Notes under the pieces: model-generated | Seen by the model: only the letters and a program-made list of their open reading frames with translations | Told to the model about the DNA's origin: nothing | Databases searched by the model: none | Part shown: positions 41,954-52,013 of the stretch, one piece after another | Layout of the letters: every line of letters begins with the position of its first letter | Position numbering within the stretch: the first letter of the stretch is position 1 | Position numbers and translations under genes: made by a program | From: JBOEGW01 sp050633625 | GTDB taxonomy: Bacteria; Pseudomonadota; Alphaproteobacteria; Rhodobacterales; Rhodobacteraceae | Assembly (NCBI GenBank): GCA_050633625.1 | Contig: JBOEGW010000011.1 | Location: 186,001 to 250,000 of the forward strand | Length of the DNA stretch: 64,000 bases | Reading direction: 5' to 3'

Positions 41954-44900
41954 CTAACGGCGTTCCCCTGAGGGGAACATCAACCGACCAATGATCCGTT
42001 TGGGGAGGTCGTTGATGTTGCGCGCGAAGCGGACCGGGTCGTCTTGAAACGATTTTTGCAGATCGTCGCGACCTGACAAGGCGATCAATTTTCTCGCCAC
42101 TGGTTTCCACACGCGGAACACACCAAATGGTCCCATCAAATTTCCTTCGGGGTAAAGAAGCGCGGCGATGAAGGGACGCCGACCAGCCCAATATTTATTC
42201 GAAAAATCAAAGGGTTCTTTTCGGAACTCTATGAGCCTTTCAGGCGAGGTGACGCGCGAATACACAATGGCGAAGATTGGAGCCAAGAGCCACAACCGCC
42301 AGCCGAAAATCCCATAATTCACAATTCTCTCACCGGGCAGTTGCGCGGCTTGGGGTTTACCTGTTGCACCTTTTGATTTCGACGTTGTTTGTGCTTGAGT
42401 TTGCGGCACGTATTTTTGATAAATCGCGTCCACCAAAGAAATTTCTTCGTGGTACACCGCTTCTTGCGGGGGATGCGCTTTGCCTTCCCCAAACAAGGGG
42501 GCGTCTTTTGCCGCAGCAAGATAGGTGGATGCGATAAACGAATTGTTTTCGGCTTGGTCCGCCATCAACGCATCCGCTTGCTCCGCGCTCAAGAGCCATG
42601 GTTTTGACTGCGGTAAGCCCTTGCTTTGGCGCCACTCTGACAAGGCGGAGCCGACATCCTCAATGAAGCCAAAGTAGGCTTCGCGTGAATCGAACGGGCG
42701 GGTATTGAACAAGCGGATCAACTCAACGTGGCCCGCGGAAAGGCGTGCTTCGTTTTGCTCTTGCTGGCTCGGGCGTGGCATGTCCACAAGCATTGGAAGA
42801 CCCGTCGTGTGCGCAAAATCTGAAAGCAGATCACCGCCTTCAAACTTCTCTTTCTCAAAGACCCGAACGTGCACATTTTCGGTGCCAATTTTCGCGCCCC
42901 AAGACTCCAGCGGACGACGATAGTTCAATTTTTTCTGGGTTTCAGGTGATGCAAGCCATTCGCTGATTGGAACGTCTACTCGGCCAACGGCGCCGCCGGC
43001 AACAAACTCGCAATACTGTGAGTTCGCCCACTCATCTTGACGCCGGATATAGGCGACCATCTCCATCGGGAACCCTTTGAAAAGATCCGCGAGTCTCGGC
43101 GGGTTCTCCTGAAGAAAGAACGCCTCGCTAGACAAGACGATGGTGTGAACACGACCCTCCATCAACTCAAGTCCACTGAGAATATGGTTTTTCACCGCCT
43201 GATCACGTTTCACAGCGGCGCGCGTGAAGTCGGAATGGCCAGCTTGTTTATGAGGGCGGTTTGGCTGCCAGAACAGCCCGATTTCAGGAAACCAAACGCC
43301 TTCGCGCAGGAGCGCGGGCCGGTTTTTCTCAAGCATATGTTGAAGAAACGTACTGCCGGTCTTGGTGGCGCCAATATGAACGATGATACGCGGACGCGGC
43401 TGACCAGACGAGGTGCCAACGGGTGCTTGCGGTTTGACTTTATCATTGCGCGCATACCTGTTGAGCGCGTCTTGAAAATCCTGCTCAGTTTTGGTTTCAG
43501 GCGCCTTGAGGAATTCCTCGTACAGCACAGCTTGTGGGATCGCTTCGAGGCTCACGACCATTTTCAAAATATCTGGTCGATTGGCCAAGACCGCCGCCAC
43601 GATCATCGGATAGGCGAAGGCCAATAGGTGGCTTTCGCTCAGGCGATGAACGTCCGTCACAAAATCAGTTGGTCCGAAGTCGCAGCGCGTAAACTGTTCC
43701 CTGATCTCAGACAGAAATTCGGCTTCTGCCTCAGCCTCGGCTTCTCTGTAATGGGCGTAGGGCGCGCCGATGAACATATGTTGGACAAACTGAGACAGTT
43801 GGAAGTTGAGGTGGTAGCGCAATGGGCTGTCTTGGTCCAACGCGCCTTCTTCTATGTAGCTGTCAAATGTGCTTCGGAAGTTCGTCAACATCATCGCAAA
43901 GTCCTTTGGACCGCGCTTTCGACGCGCAGTGGAATCAACCCGGATGCGATACACCGGACCGTCTGTCGTGGAAACGCCAATTGATTTCGCCTTCACCAAA
44001 GCCCGCATGAGAAAGGCGCGTTCTTCCCATTGGGGGGTGACAAAGCGGATATCGTTTTCGCGCAGAAACGACCGGCGATACAGCCATGTCCAGCAATGCC
44101 GATTGTGCAAAAGCACAGGCATCGTTGAAAAATCGCCAGTCTCGATGGGCTGATCAAAGTAGATTTCTGTCTCGTCCTGGCGTTCGCTTAGCAAATTGTC
44201 TTTCTGGTCGAAGACAGCTTCGCAGGCTTTGCGACCACGCAACATGTCAGTGTTTTCTTGGTCTGCCTGCTCACAAAGTTCGCGCAGCATGTCATTGTGG
44301 GAGAACCAATCATCGCCATCCAACAGCCAAACATATTCGCCTCGCGCGGCCTCAAGGCCGATGTTGCGGGCCATCCCTTGTTTGACATTCTCTTTCAGAA
44401 TAATCGGGCGAATGCGCGGATCTTCGGCTGCGAGGCGGTCAATGATCGCCTGAGAGCCATCCGGGCTAACGTCATTGACTGGGATGATCTCGATTTCACG
44501 CAAAGTTTGATTTTGCACCGATGCAATACACTGCTCGATGTATTTTTCGACGCCATGAACAGGAATGATCACCGAAACTTTTGGAGTCGCTTCGATTTCG
44601 TCTTGTGTCAAAGGCAGCTGGTAGGGGCGGTTTTTTTCGATAAAGTCCAAAACGTCCTCAATTTCGGCCACGCCTTCTTGGGTCGGCAAGTTATAGATCG
44701 AATACCAAACGTAAAAATAGTGAAAGAGCTCAAGAAGGCTTCGGGTGCGGTGGCGGTGCGGAACCGGCTGGCGATCATCGGTCAGCCCCCAACCCGCATA
44801 AAACGGCACGCCAAAAGTGACGACCTTTTTCCCTGCAAACAGCGCCTCAAGCCCCATCTGGCTGGAGCCGACGTAAACCGTATCCACCAATTCAAACAAT

Positions 44901-45745
44901 GTGTACGGATTGATCGGCTCGCGCAGCATGCGCACCCTGCCTGTTGATTGCAGATGCGCGTAGTAGCCTATGCGTTTCTCCTTCTCCCAAACCGTATCCG
45001 GATGCGTTTTGACGAGAATTTCCGCGTCCGGATTCTCGGAAATCGCCGCCAGGAGCATTTTCTCAAATTCGGCGTCGCCCACTTTGCCGTACACCGTTGA
45101 GGCGTCCGCGTAAGCCTGATCACAGACCAGAACCCGGCGCGTAAATCCTTCGGTCATCGCCGGAGCATGCATCGGTTGCGCGTTATATTTGCTGATCCGC
45201 TGCTCTACGATCCGGGCGAGGAGCCTCTGTGCACGCTCCTTCTCATCATCCGTAAACGCTTCATCGCTATTGAGCTTCTGAATTATGCGGTTTGGATAAT
45301 CAGCCATGAAGTAGTGGGCAATATCGTCGTAAACATAGCCCAACGCCGCATAATCAGGATTGTTTGAGCGAAAACTGTGTGACCAGCTATGCGTTGAGGC
45401 AAGAAAACAGACTTCCGTTAAGAGTATCTCTTTGTCGTTTGGGGCCGCGTTATAAACCTTGACCGCACCAGGATGCGAAAAACCCGGGTCTTGGTAAATC
45501 GTGCCCAACGCACAATAGGCGTCGCAATCAGGCAAGTTTTTTTCGTCTGCGGCGACATTGTTAGGAAAAATTTTCTGAAGGTTTGAGCCAAAATGAGATG
45601 CAAGCGTGCGCCGGACATATCCGAAGCCAATTTTCTTTTTGGTAAGTGACAAGACATGCGCGCGAATGTCTCGATTGAGATCATGAGCACTCTGGCGCGT
45701 TTCCAGTAGCTCTTTGAACCTTAGATAGGCTTGTTGGTTGCTCAT
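41954..45745 (-). CDS. Trimodular KpsC-like / GT2 glycosyltransferase / sulfotransferase
   Basis: 1263 aa. Residues about 60-390 match KpsC-type capsule synthesis proteins (Kdo transferases): EILVKTHPDTVWEKEKRIG, then YVGSSQMGLEALFAGKKVV and TFGVPFYAGWGLTDDR. Residues about 395-640 are a GT-A family 2 glycosyltransferase (VSVIIPVHGVEKYIEQCIAS; WLLDGDDWFSHN carrying the DxD). Residues about 795-1070 are a sulfotransferase-like domain whose 5'-phosphosulfate loop reads IVHIGATKTGSTFLQHML. The last 120 residues, after a Gln/Lys-rich linker, look membrane-associated (WLLAPIFAIVYS). It should build and sulfate a Kdo-linked surface polysaccharide. Confidence 0.85.
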   Translation of the reverse strand: MSNQQAYLRFKELLETRQSAHDLNRDIRAHVLSLTKKKIGFGYVRRTLASHFGSNLQKIFPNNVAADEKNLPDCDAYCALGTIYQDPGFSHPGAVKVYNAAPNDKEILLTEVCFLASTHSWSHSFRSNNPDYAALGYVYDDIAHYFMADYPNRIIQKLNSDEAFTDDEKERAQRLLARIVEQRISKYNAQPMHAPAMTEGFTRRVLVCDQAYADASTVYGKVGDAEFEKMLLAAISENPDAEILVKTHPDTVWEKEKRIGYYAHLQSTGRVRMLREPINPYTLFELVDTVYVGSSQMGLEALFAGKKVVTFGVPFYAGWGLTDDRQPVPHRHRTRSLLELFHYFYVWYSIYNLPTQEGVAEIEDVLDFIEKNRPYQLPLTQDEIEATPKVSVIIPVHGVEKYIEQCIASVQNQTLREIEIIPVNDVSPDGSQAIIDRLAAEDPRIRPIILKENVKQGMARNIGLEAARGEYVWLLDGDDWFSHNDMLRELCEQADQENTDMLRGRKACEAVFDQKDNLLSERQDETEIYFDQPIETGDFSTMPVLLHNRHCWTWLYRRSFLRENDIRFVTPQWEERAFLMRALVKAKSIGVSTTDGPVYRIRVDSTARRKRGPKDFAMMLTNFRSTFDSYIEEGALDQDSPLRYHLNFQLSQFVQHMFIGAPYAHYREAEAEAEAEFLSEIREQFTRCDFGPTDFVTDVHRLSESHLLAFAYPMIVAAVLANRPDILKMVVSLEAIPQAVLYEEFLKAPETKTEQDFQDALNRYARNDKVKPQAPVGTSSGQPRPRIIVHIGATKTGSTFLQHMLEKNRPALLREGVWFPEIGLFWQPNRPHKQAGHSDFTRAAVKRDQAVKNHILSGLELMEGRVHTIVLSSEAFFLQENPPRLADLFKGFPMEMVAYIRRQDEWANSQYCEFVAGGAVGRVDVPISEWLASPETQKKLNYRRPLESWGAKIGTENVHVRVFEKEKFEGGDLLSDFAHTTGLPMLVDMPRPSQQEQNEARLSAGHVELIRLFNTRPFDSREAYFGFIEDVGSALSEWRQSKGLPQSKPWLLSAEQADALMADQAENNSFIASTYLAAAKDAPLFGEGKAHPPQEAVYHEEISLVDAIYQKYVPQTQAQTTSKSKGATGKPQAAQLPGERIVNYGIFGWRLWLLAPIFAIVYSRVTSPERLIEFRKEPFDFSNKYWAGRRPFIAALLYPEGNLMGPFGVFRVWKPVARKLIALSGRDDLQKSFQDDPVRFARNINDLPKRIIGRLMFPSGERR

Positions 45746-45766
45746 ATTAATACTTCCGACAATCTG

Positions 45767-46942
45767 TTAAACAATGTTGTTTTTTGTAATCGGTCCCCAG
45801 ACCTGCTCCCAAAGGCGCACGTCCATAACCGTTTTGTGGTCAGGCTTGTTGAGCTGAAGCGGGTGGTCAACCGCCTCGGCAAACATCGCCTCCCAAGCAC
45901 TGTGAACAATATCGTTACTAAAATGGCGCATAAACACATCGCGCCCGGCAGTACCCATTTTTGCGCGTAAGGGCGCATCCCCCATCAGCTTTCGCAAAGC
46001 GATTTCGAGCGCCTGTTCCTGATCGGACCCATCACAAAGAAACCCGGTTTCTTCGTGCGAAATTTGCGCGCGCACACCCCCACATATCTCGAACCCGACA
46101 GCAGGAAGGCCATGTGCCATTGCTTCGCACAACGTCAACGGAAACCCTTCGAACAAGGAAGGGATAACAAACACATCCGCCGCCGCATAGTAGGGGTAAA
46201 CATCGTCTTGCTCCCCTGCGAAATCGACCTGAGCAGAAATCCCAAGTTTTGCGACCTGCGCTTCCAGTGCCGGCCTCAGGTTACCGTCTCCCACAATTTG
46301 AAGGCGCCAGTCCGGGAATTCCGACGCGAGACGACCAAAGGCCTCTACCACCGTCGATTGGTTCTTTCGCGGCACCAACCGAGAAACCGAGAGTAATGTT
46401 CGCTGGTCCTTATCGGCCCCTGGCGTTGCCAGAATTTCCGGCTCAGGAATTGTATTAGCGATCACCCGAACCTTGTCATGGATTGAGGAATCCAGCGTTT
46501 CGGTGAAATCCTCCAAAAGAAGGTGGATCAATGTAGCGCCATGCATGGCAATGTCGCGTTCGTCCGTCGAGAAGGTCTCAATCCACTTTGGAAACCGGGG
46601 GTCAATATGCTCCGACAAGACAAGGGGAAGGCCGACTTTGTGGGCGCATTTTACATAGCGCAGCATTGTTCGGTTCATGTGCAACCCGACAAGCAAATCC
46701 AAATCATGGCTGGCAACCGCCATCGCCATGTTTTGATCCGCAGGCTCGTCGCTCGCCTCGGACAAATAAACAAGCGAAATTTCGGGCGCGAGCGGCCAAC
46801 GCGAAGGCGCTCTTTTGTCATCAAAAGTAAAGATGGTGACACTGTGACCCCGCGCATTCATGGCGTTCGCCATCATCTGCCCAACGTTCTCTGTGCCCCC
46901 GGTACCCATTGTAATCCACGGAATAAAAAAACCTATTTTCAT
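45767..46942 (-). CDS. Glycosyltransferase family 4
   Basis: 391 aa GT-B fold. The N-terminal donor/acceptor loop is WITMGTGGTENVGQMMA. The C-terminal domain carries LLSVSRLVPRKNQSTVVEAF and the E-x7-E motif in PSLFEGFPLTLCEAMAHG. It transfers a sugar onto the growing capsule or lipopolysaccharide chain. It follows the methyltransferase gene with a 4-bp overlap and precedes the KpsC-like fusion by 21 bp, so all three are one operon. Confidence 0.9.
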   Translation of the reverse strand: MKIGFFIPWITMGTGGTENVGQMMANAMNARGHSVTIFTFDDKRAPSRWPLAPEISLVYLSEASDEPADQNMAMAVASHDLDLLVGLHMNRTMLRYVKCAHKVGLPLVLSEHIDPRFPKWIETFSTDERDIAMHGATLIHLLLEDFTETLDSSIHDKVRVIANTIPEPEILATPGADKDQRTLLSVSRLVPRKNQSTVVEAFGRLASEFPDWRLQIVGDGNLRPALEAQVAKLGISAQVDFAGEQDDVYPYYAAADVFVIPSLFEGFPLTLCEAMAHGLPAVGFEICGGVRAQISHEETGFLCDGSDQEQALEIALRKLMGDAPLRAKMGTAGRDVFMRHFSNDIVHSAWEAMFAEAVDHPLQLNKPDHKTVMDVRLWEQVWGPITKNNIV

Positions 46943-47811
46943 TTGGAATCCTCAGATGAAATATCTTTTGGGGTATTGAGGCTTGTTGTCGCTTCCGCCG
47001 CCGGTGCCGGATCAGAAACGACGTCCTGTTTGGTGTCCTTTTCGCCCGTGGGTTCTGCGGTTTTTGCCGGTTCGGATTCAGCGGCCATTTCAGGGGATGG
47101 CGCGGGCGGTGGCGTAGGCTCGGGCGGCTTTTTCCAAGTCCAGTTGACCCCTCGCATAGCACCGTTAAATCCTTGCACTGCCTTAAAATTTTTGGGGAAG
47201 CGCCCTTCTCTCACGAGAATTTCAATATCCCCATTCGCGCGGCGCAACATGCCCTCCGGAAGTTTCCCGAGACCTTTTTGGACCATGCCAAAAACATTAT
47301 ATTTATGGCGAACGAAACGTCCTTCAGCGAGACCAAATCCAGCATCCGCCAAGACATACATCAACTGACCCAAATTCCAACCGGTGTGAACGTGACCCCC
47401 GACAATTGCAGCTTTGTGGGGCGGCACCGAAATGAACAGCCAGCCATCGTCACTCAACAGTCGGCGCAGCTCTGCCAACGCCCGCCCGGTATCAGACACA
47501 TGTTCCAAAACATGCGCACACCATATCGCATCAAAGCAACCGTCCTCAAATTCATGGGCGTCGCAGATATCCACATTGCTCACGAGTTTGATTTCTTCTG
47601 GAAGGGGTTCGTCAAGGTAGGCTTCTGTGTTAAACCCGGTTGCCGTGACATCCCAACCCGCTTTCTGAAAGCTGCGCGCCGCATGTCCGGCCCCCGTGCC
47701 AATGTCTAGTACACGACCTGCATCTGGAAACGACAAGACAACCTCTTCCAGCAAATCCAACTGGCCGGGTATCAGTTTCGTGACGGTCGCCCGTTCTTTG
47801 TTCTCTTCCAT
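46939..47811 (-). CDS. Class I SAM-dependent methyltransferase
   Basis: 290 aa. Motif I is GRVLDIGTGAGHAARSF and the DAIWCAHVLEHV box identifies a methyltransferase_11-type fold. The last ~60 residues are Pro/Ala/Glu/Thr-rich and disordered. It probably methylates a sugar in the capsule repeat (context inference). First gene of the minus-strand capsule operon and divergent from the KpsS-like gene. Confidence 0.88.
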   Translation of the reverse strand: MEENKERATVTKLIPGQLDLLEEVVLSFPDAGRVLDIGTGAGHAARSFQKAGWDVTATGFNTEAYLDEPLPEEIKLVSNVDICDAHEFEDGCFDAIWCAHVLEHVSDTGRALAELRRLLSDDGWLFISVPPHKAAIVGGHVHTGWNLGQLMYVLADAGFGLAEGRFVRHKYNVFGMVQKGLGKLPEGMLRRANGDIEILVREGRFPKNFKAVQGFNGAMRGVNWTWKKPPEPTPPPAPSPEMAAESEPAKTAEPTGEKDTKQDVVSDPAPAAEATTSLNTPKDISSEDSK

Positions 47812-47965
47812 TTATGGTCCAGCTCAAGTTGAGGTCAAATCACAGTAGAACGTCACCCGGAGATGTACCACCCTGTTTGCGAAAATTGCTGGCTTTGCAA
47901 CCATGGTCCTGATAGACCGTGGCGACGGGAATTCATGGCGAAACTTGGGTGGATCACGACGCTAC

Positions 47966-49063
47966 ATGGCTGAAGCTCACGTTATCTTAGAACTCCCAAA
48001 TGCTTGGCTCTCGAACCCCGCCGACGGCGACCGGCACCTGCGCCTTTACCTCTCAATCTGGCAGTCTCTTGCTGACATTGGTGTGACTGTAAGAGCTGTT
48101 CCTTTGCCCTTTGGGGCGGACACGGCAGTGCGGATTGCGCATCCAGATCAGCTCGTCATTAGCTTCCATTCGCGTGGGCCAGCGGGAAATGTGCTGCGCA
48201 TAAAAGAAAGCTACGTCCCGCCCTATTACACGATCGACAGATTGGGCTTTTCGGGGTTTTCCGAACTCGCCAAATTTCCAGAGAAATTCGCGGGCCAAAT
48301 TGACACGCTGCCTACGAAAGCGGCTATGAAGTTTGTTACGCAACTCAAGACCGAAATTGTTCAAGGCAACCTCTCGAAATATGGCCAGCCAAGTGGCGCT
48401 GCGAAGCCCCCTCCCGGACCCTATGTTTTCATGCCGTTGCAAACTGTCGAAGATCCGGTTGCCAGCCTGAGCGACTTGGATCAGATGGAGGCCCTTGAGG
48501 CGCTCGCCAGCGCCACGTCCGAAATGGGGTGGAACGTGATCGTCAAACGGCACCCGCTGTGCGAGTCAGACCATGTGGCGCGGGAACTGGCGCGACTGGA
48601 AGGCAAATACACAAACCTCATGCGCTCCACTGCCTCTGTTCATCCGCTCATCAGCAACGCCGAAGCTGTCATTGGCGCGAATTCCGGCGTCTTGTTTGAG
48701 GCCCTGGTTCATGGCGCGCATGTCATCACCTTTGCGCAATCAGACTTCCGCTCAGCCACAACACCGATAAAAAACTGTTCAGAAATCGCCGGCGCCATTC
48801 TCGGCAGAGCGCGCGTGGACCGCGCAAGCCAGTGCCGCTTTTTGGCTTGGTATTTGTTGCACTATTGCGTTCGAAGCGACGATGTTCACAAGATCAGCAC
48901 CCATATTGCTGCTGCTCTGTTTGAGCTGGATATTCACCCGAGTTCTGATCTTGACCTGCAAAGAGAGCTGTTTGAGCAAAGCGCCGCAACAGAAGCCGCC
49001 CGGCGTCGGTCCGTATTGGCGAAGGGGCGGCGGCGACCCTTTTGGAAGAAACCCGCAAAGTGA
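47966..49063 (+). CDS. KpsS-like capsular polysaccharide biosynthesis protein
   Basis: About 365 aa. The second half has the capsule-synthase pattern NVIVKRHPLCESDHVARE, then HPLISNAEAVIGANSGVLFEALVHGAHVITF, shared with KpsC/KpsS Kdo transferases and related proteins. The first half is more divergent. In group 2 capsules KpsS adds the first Kdo to the lipid acceptor. An in-frame ATG at 47903 also exists; I prefer 47966 because MAEAHVILELPNAW begins the folded part. It lies 262 bp upstream of kpsF on the same strand. Confidence 0.75.
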   Translation: MAEAHVILELPNAWLSNPADGDRHLRLYLSIWQSLADIGVTVRAVPLPFGADTAVRIAHPDQLVISFHSRGPAGNVLRIKESYVPPYYTIDRLGFSGFSELAKFPEKFAGQIDTLPTKAAMKFVTQLKTEIVQGNLSKYGQPSGAAKPPPGPYVFMPLQTVEDPVASLSDLDQMEALEALASATSEMGWNVIVKRHPLCESDHVARELARLEGKYTNLMRSTASVHPLISNAEAVIGANSGVLFEALVHGAHVITFAQSDFRSATTPIKNCSEIAGAILGRARVDRASQCRFLAWYLLHYCVRSDDVHKISTHIAAALFELDIHPSSDLDLQRELFEQSAATEAARRRSVLAKGRRRPFWKKPAK

Positions 49064-49325
49064 GCCGAAACCTCAACGCGCGGAAAATCACGCATCTACC
49101 CCCTGGAACAGGATGAGATTTGCTAAAGGAACGCGCAAAGCCTATGGAACGCCTAACAATTGCTGCCTCTGCCAAATTGATGTTATGCACGATGGACCTT
49201 GATCTTGCGACTGGCAGTCTCGATACAGCACCAAGAACGCCCTAACCTCAGGGATCAAGTTTGAGCGAAGCCAATTAGGGTGTTGTAGCAGCACAGACCA
49301 TAACCACCTCGAAGGATACCACCGA

Positions 49326-50318
49326 GTGACTTTACCCAAATCTGAACAAGAAAACGCGCAAGCATCCATTGATGACGCGCGGGCGGTCTTGGAAATCGAG
49401 GCGCAAGCTTTGCTCGCCATGTCGAAAGAGCTTTCGCCAGATTTCCCGCGTGTGGTTCAACTCGTGCTCAACACGCAAGGACGCGTCATTGTGTGCGGCA
49501 TCGGGAAATCCGGGCACATTGGGCGAAAGATTGCTGCAACGCTTGCATCGACCGGAACGCCTTCCTTTTTTGTGCACGCCTCAGAGGCGAGCCACGGTGA
49601 TCTTGGGATGATTACGCCTCAAGATATTTGCATCTTGATCTCCAACTCCGGCGAAACGAAAGAACTGAGCGATGTTCTTGCGCACACACGGCGCTTTTCG
49701 ATCCCGCTTGTCGCGATTTCATCAAACGGTGAAAGCACTTTGGCCAAGACCTCCGATTACAAGTTGATTTTGCCCAAAGCAGAGGAAGCCTGCCCGATGG
49801 GCATGGCGCCAACCACATCAACAACCCTAACACTTGCCCTTGGCGATGCGCTCGCTGTGGCGCTGATGAACCAACGCGACTTTCTCCCCGAACATTTCCG
49901 CACCTTCCACCCCGGCGGCAAACTTGGCGCGCAATTGGCGACAGTCGAACAACTGATGCATGGATCTGAGTCCATTCCACTTGTTGCGATGGATGCTCCA
50001 ATGGCCGATGTCATTCTTGAAATGTCCTCGAAAGGGTTCGGGACTGTCGGTGTGCTGTCCAAAGACGGTGCGCTGGAAGGGGTGATTTCTGATGGAGACC
50101 TGCGCCGCAATATGGCAAGGCTGATGGAAACAACGGCGGCGGATGTCGCAAATACATCGCCCATTACAGTTTCAAGCGAGTCCCTCGCGGCGGAGGCTTT
50201 GGCGCTCATGAACGGCAAAGAAGGCCGAAATATTTCGACGCTTTTTGCCGTCGATGAGTTGGGTCGTCCGATTGGAATTCTGAACATTCATGATCTGTTG
50301 CGCGCGGGAGTTGTGTAA
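49326..50318 (+). CDS. kpsF: Arabinose-5-phosphate isomerase (KpsF/KdsD)
   Basis: 330 aa starting at GTG. A SIS domain (about 45-180: VCGIGKSGHIGRKIAATLAS; LISNSGETKELSDVL) is followed by two CBS domains (VAMDAPMADVILEM; ISDGDLRRN; ITVSSESLAAEAL). It converts ribulose-5-P to arabinose-5-P, the precursor of Kdo. It abuts kdsB: the stop and the next ATG are adjacent. The clustering in the capsule locus suggests a capsule-dedicated copy, with a second copy for LPS elsewhere (inference). Confidence 0.93.
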   Translation: MTLPKSEQENAQASIDDARAVLEIEAQALLAMSKELSPDFPRVVQLVLNTQGRVIVCGIGKSGHIGRKIAATLASTGTPSFFVHASEASHGDLGMITPQDICILISNSGETKELSDVLAHTRRFSIPLVAISSNGESTLAKTSDYKLILPKAEEACPMGMAPTTSTTLTLALGDALAVALMNQRDFLPEHFRTFHPGGKLGAQLATVEQLMHGSESIPLVAMDAPMADVILEMSSKGFGTVGVLSKDGALEGVISDGDLRRNMARLMETTAADVANTSPITVSSESLAAEALALMNGKEGRNISTLFAVDELGRPIGILNIHDLLRAGVV

Positions 50319-51140
50319 ATGAAAACTGTCATCCTTATTCCGGCACGATACGCCTCGACACGTTACCCCGGCAAACCTTTGGCCGAGCTAACGACCCCAA
50401 ATGGCGAGAAAAAGAGCCTGATCCGAATGAGCTGGGACGCAGCTCGTCGCGTTAAGGGCGTTGATGAGGTCTATGTCGTGACCGATGATGAGCGCATCCA
50501 ATCTGCCGCACAGAGCTTTGGGGCCGAGGTGATCATGACATCGCCATCCTGCGAGAATGGCACAGCGCGCTGTGCTGAAGCCACCCTCAACAATGCTTTG
50601 GATGCTGACCTGATCGTGAACTTGCAGGGCGATGCTCCTTTGACACCTGAATGGTTCGTCGAAAGCCTGATTGATGCGATGAAAGCAGACGAGACCGCGC
50701 AGATGGCGACTCCCGTTCTGCAATGCGATCCTTTGACCTACGGCATGTTCATTGAGGATCGAAAAGCGGGGCGCGTGGGCGGCACGACCGCCGTTATGGA
50801 TAAGGACGAAAACGCGCTCTATTTCTCGAAAGAGGTCATTCCATACATTGACCCTGACAAAGTTCCCGAGCACGACATCCCGGTGTTTCACCATGTTGGG
50901 GTCTATGCCTATCGCCCCGCGGCATTGACGACCTACACAGAATGGAGCGAAGGACCATTGGAGAAACTCGAAGGCTTGGAGCAACTTCGGTTTTTGGAGA
51001 ATGGCGTGAAGGTGCGTTGTGTGACTGTTGACGCCCGTGGACGGGTATTTTGGGAATTGAACAACCCGCTCGATATAGAACGGATCAATGCCGTATTGGC
51101 GAATGATGGGCTAGACCCGACGAGGAGTGATAAACCGTGA
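50319..51140 (+). CDS. kdsB: CMP-Kdo synthetase
   Basis: 273 aa. The nucleotide-binding N-terminus is VILIPARYASTRYPGKPLAEL, and the Mg/CTP site is seen in LIVNLQGDAPLTPEW. FHHVGVYAYRPAAL is the family's substrate loop. It activates Kdo as CMP-Kdo for the KpsC/KpsS transferases. It overlaps kdsA by 4 bp and directly follows kpsF. Confidence 0.93.
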   Translation: MKTVILIPARYASTRYPGKPLAELTTPNGEKKSLIRMSWDAARRVKGVDEVYVVTDDERIQSAAQSFGAEVIMTSPSCENGTARCAEATLNNALDADLIVNLQGDAPLTPEWFVESLIDAMKADETAQMATPVLQCDPLTYGMFIEDRKAGRVGGTTAVMDKDENALYFSKEVIPYIDPDKVPEHDIPVFHHVGVYAYRPAALTTYTEWSEGPLEKLEGLEQLRFLENGVKVRCVTVDARGRVFWELNNPLDIERINAVLANDGLDPTRSDKP

Positions 51141-51970
51141 CCGACCAAAAAATTCTTACAATCGGCGATATCAAGATCGGCGGGAACGAACCTGTTGCGC
51201 TGATCACCGGACCTTGCCAGCTAGAGAGCCTAAGCCATGCCCGCATGATGGCGGAAAAGATCGCTGAAGCCTGCGCGCCAACTGGCACAAAGTTCATTTT
51301 CAAAGCGAGTTACGACAAGGCCAATCGCTCGTCCATTTCGACCGAACGGGGGTTGGGAATGGAAAAGGGCCTCGAAATTTTGGGCGATATCGCCAAAGAA
51401 TTCAACGTGCCTGTCCTCACTGATGTTCATCTGCCGGAGCATTGCGCGCCCGCCGCTGAAGTCTGTGATGTGCTGCAAATTCCAGCATTCTTGTGCCGTC
51501 AAACCGACCTCCTCATCGCGGCCGGCGAAACCGGAGCGGCCATTAATGTGAAGAAAGGGCAGTTTCTGGCGCCTTGGGATATGGGCAATGTCGCTGAGAA
51601 AGTTGCCTCGACAGGGAATTCCAGAATCATGCTTTGCGATCGCGGGACATCGTTTGGATACAATACGCTCGTTTCTGATTTTCGCGGTTTGCCGATCATG
51701 GGGCGAACGGGCTACCCCGTCGTGTTTGACGCGACCCATTCGGTACAACAACCTGGTGGTCAGGGCACCACTTCCGGTGGGCAACGCGAGTTCGCACCCG
51801 TTCTGGCACGCGCCGCCTGTGCCGTAGGCGTTTCTGCTCTGTTCATTGAAACCCATGAAGACCCGGACAATGCACCGTCCGATGGGCCAAATATGATCCC
51901 CGTTGATCAGATGGCCGACCTCATTGCCAATTTGCGGGCGTTTGATGCTGTTGCAAAGAACCTAACCTGA
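51137..51970 (+). CDS. kdsA: Kdo-8-phosphate synthase
   Basis: 277 aa TIM-barrel enzyme that condenses arabinose-5-P with PEP. Typical blocks are ALITGPCQLESLSHAR, FKASYDKANRSS, CDRGTSFGYNTLVSDFRGLP, FDATHSVQQPGGQGTTSGG and FIETHEDPDNAPSDGPNM. Its length matches the family. Final gene of the plus-strand kpsF-kdsB-kdsA operon; a GC-rich hairpin lies after it. Confidence 0.96.
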   Translation: MTDQKILTIGDIKIGGNEPVALITGPCQLESLSHARMMAEKIAEACAPTGTKFIFKASYDKANRSSISTERGLGMEKGLEILGDIAKEFNVPVLTDVHLPEHCAPAAEVCDVLQIPAFLCRQTDLLIAAGETGAAINVKKGQFLAPWDMGNVAEKVASTGNSRIMLCDRGTSFGYNTLVSDFRGLPIMGRTGYPVVFDATHSVQQPGGQGTTSGGQREFAPVLARAACAVGVSALFIETHEDPDNAPSDGPNMIPVDQMADLIANLRAFDAVAKNLT

Positions 51971-51985
51971 CCGAGTTAGCAAATG

Positions 51986-52012
51986 CGGCGCGGCTCTAGC
52001 AGGGCTGCGCCG
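51986..52012. terminator. GC-rich hairpin between kdsA and the DUF3833 gene
   Basis: CGGCGC/GCGCCG outer stem with a further partly paired inner arm, without a strong T-tract. It sits in the 43-bp gap between two convergent genes and may end both transcripts. Confidence 0.5.
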
Positions 52013-52013
52013 A

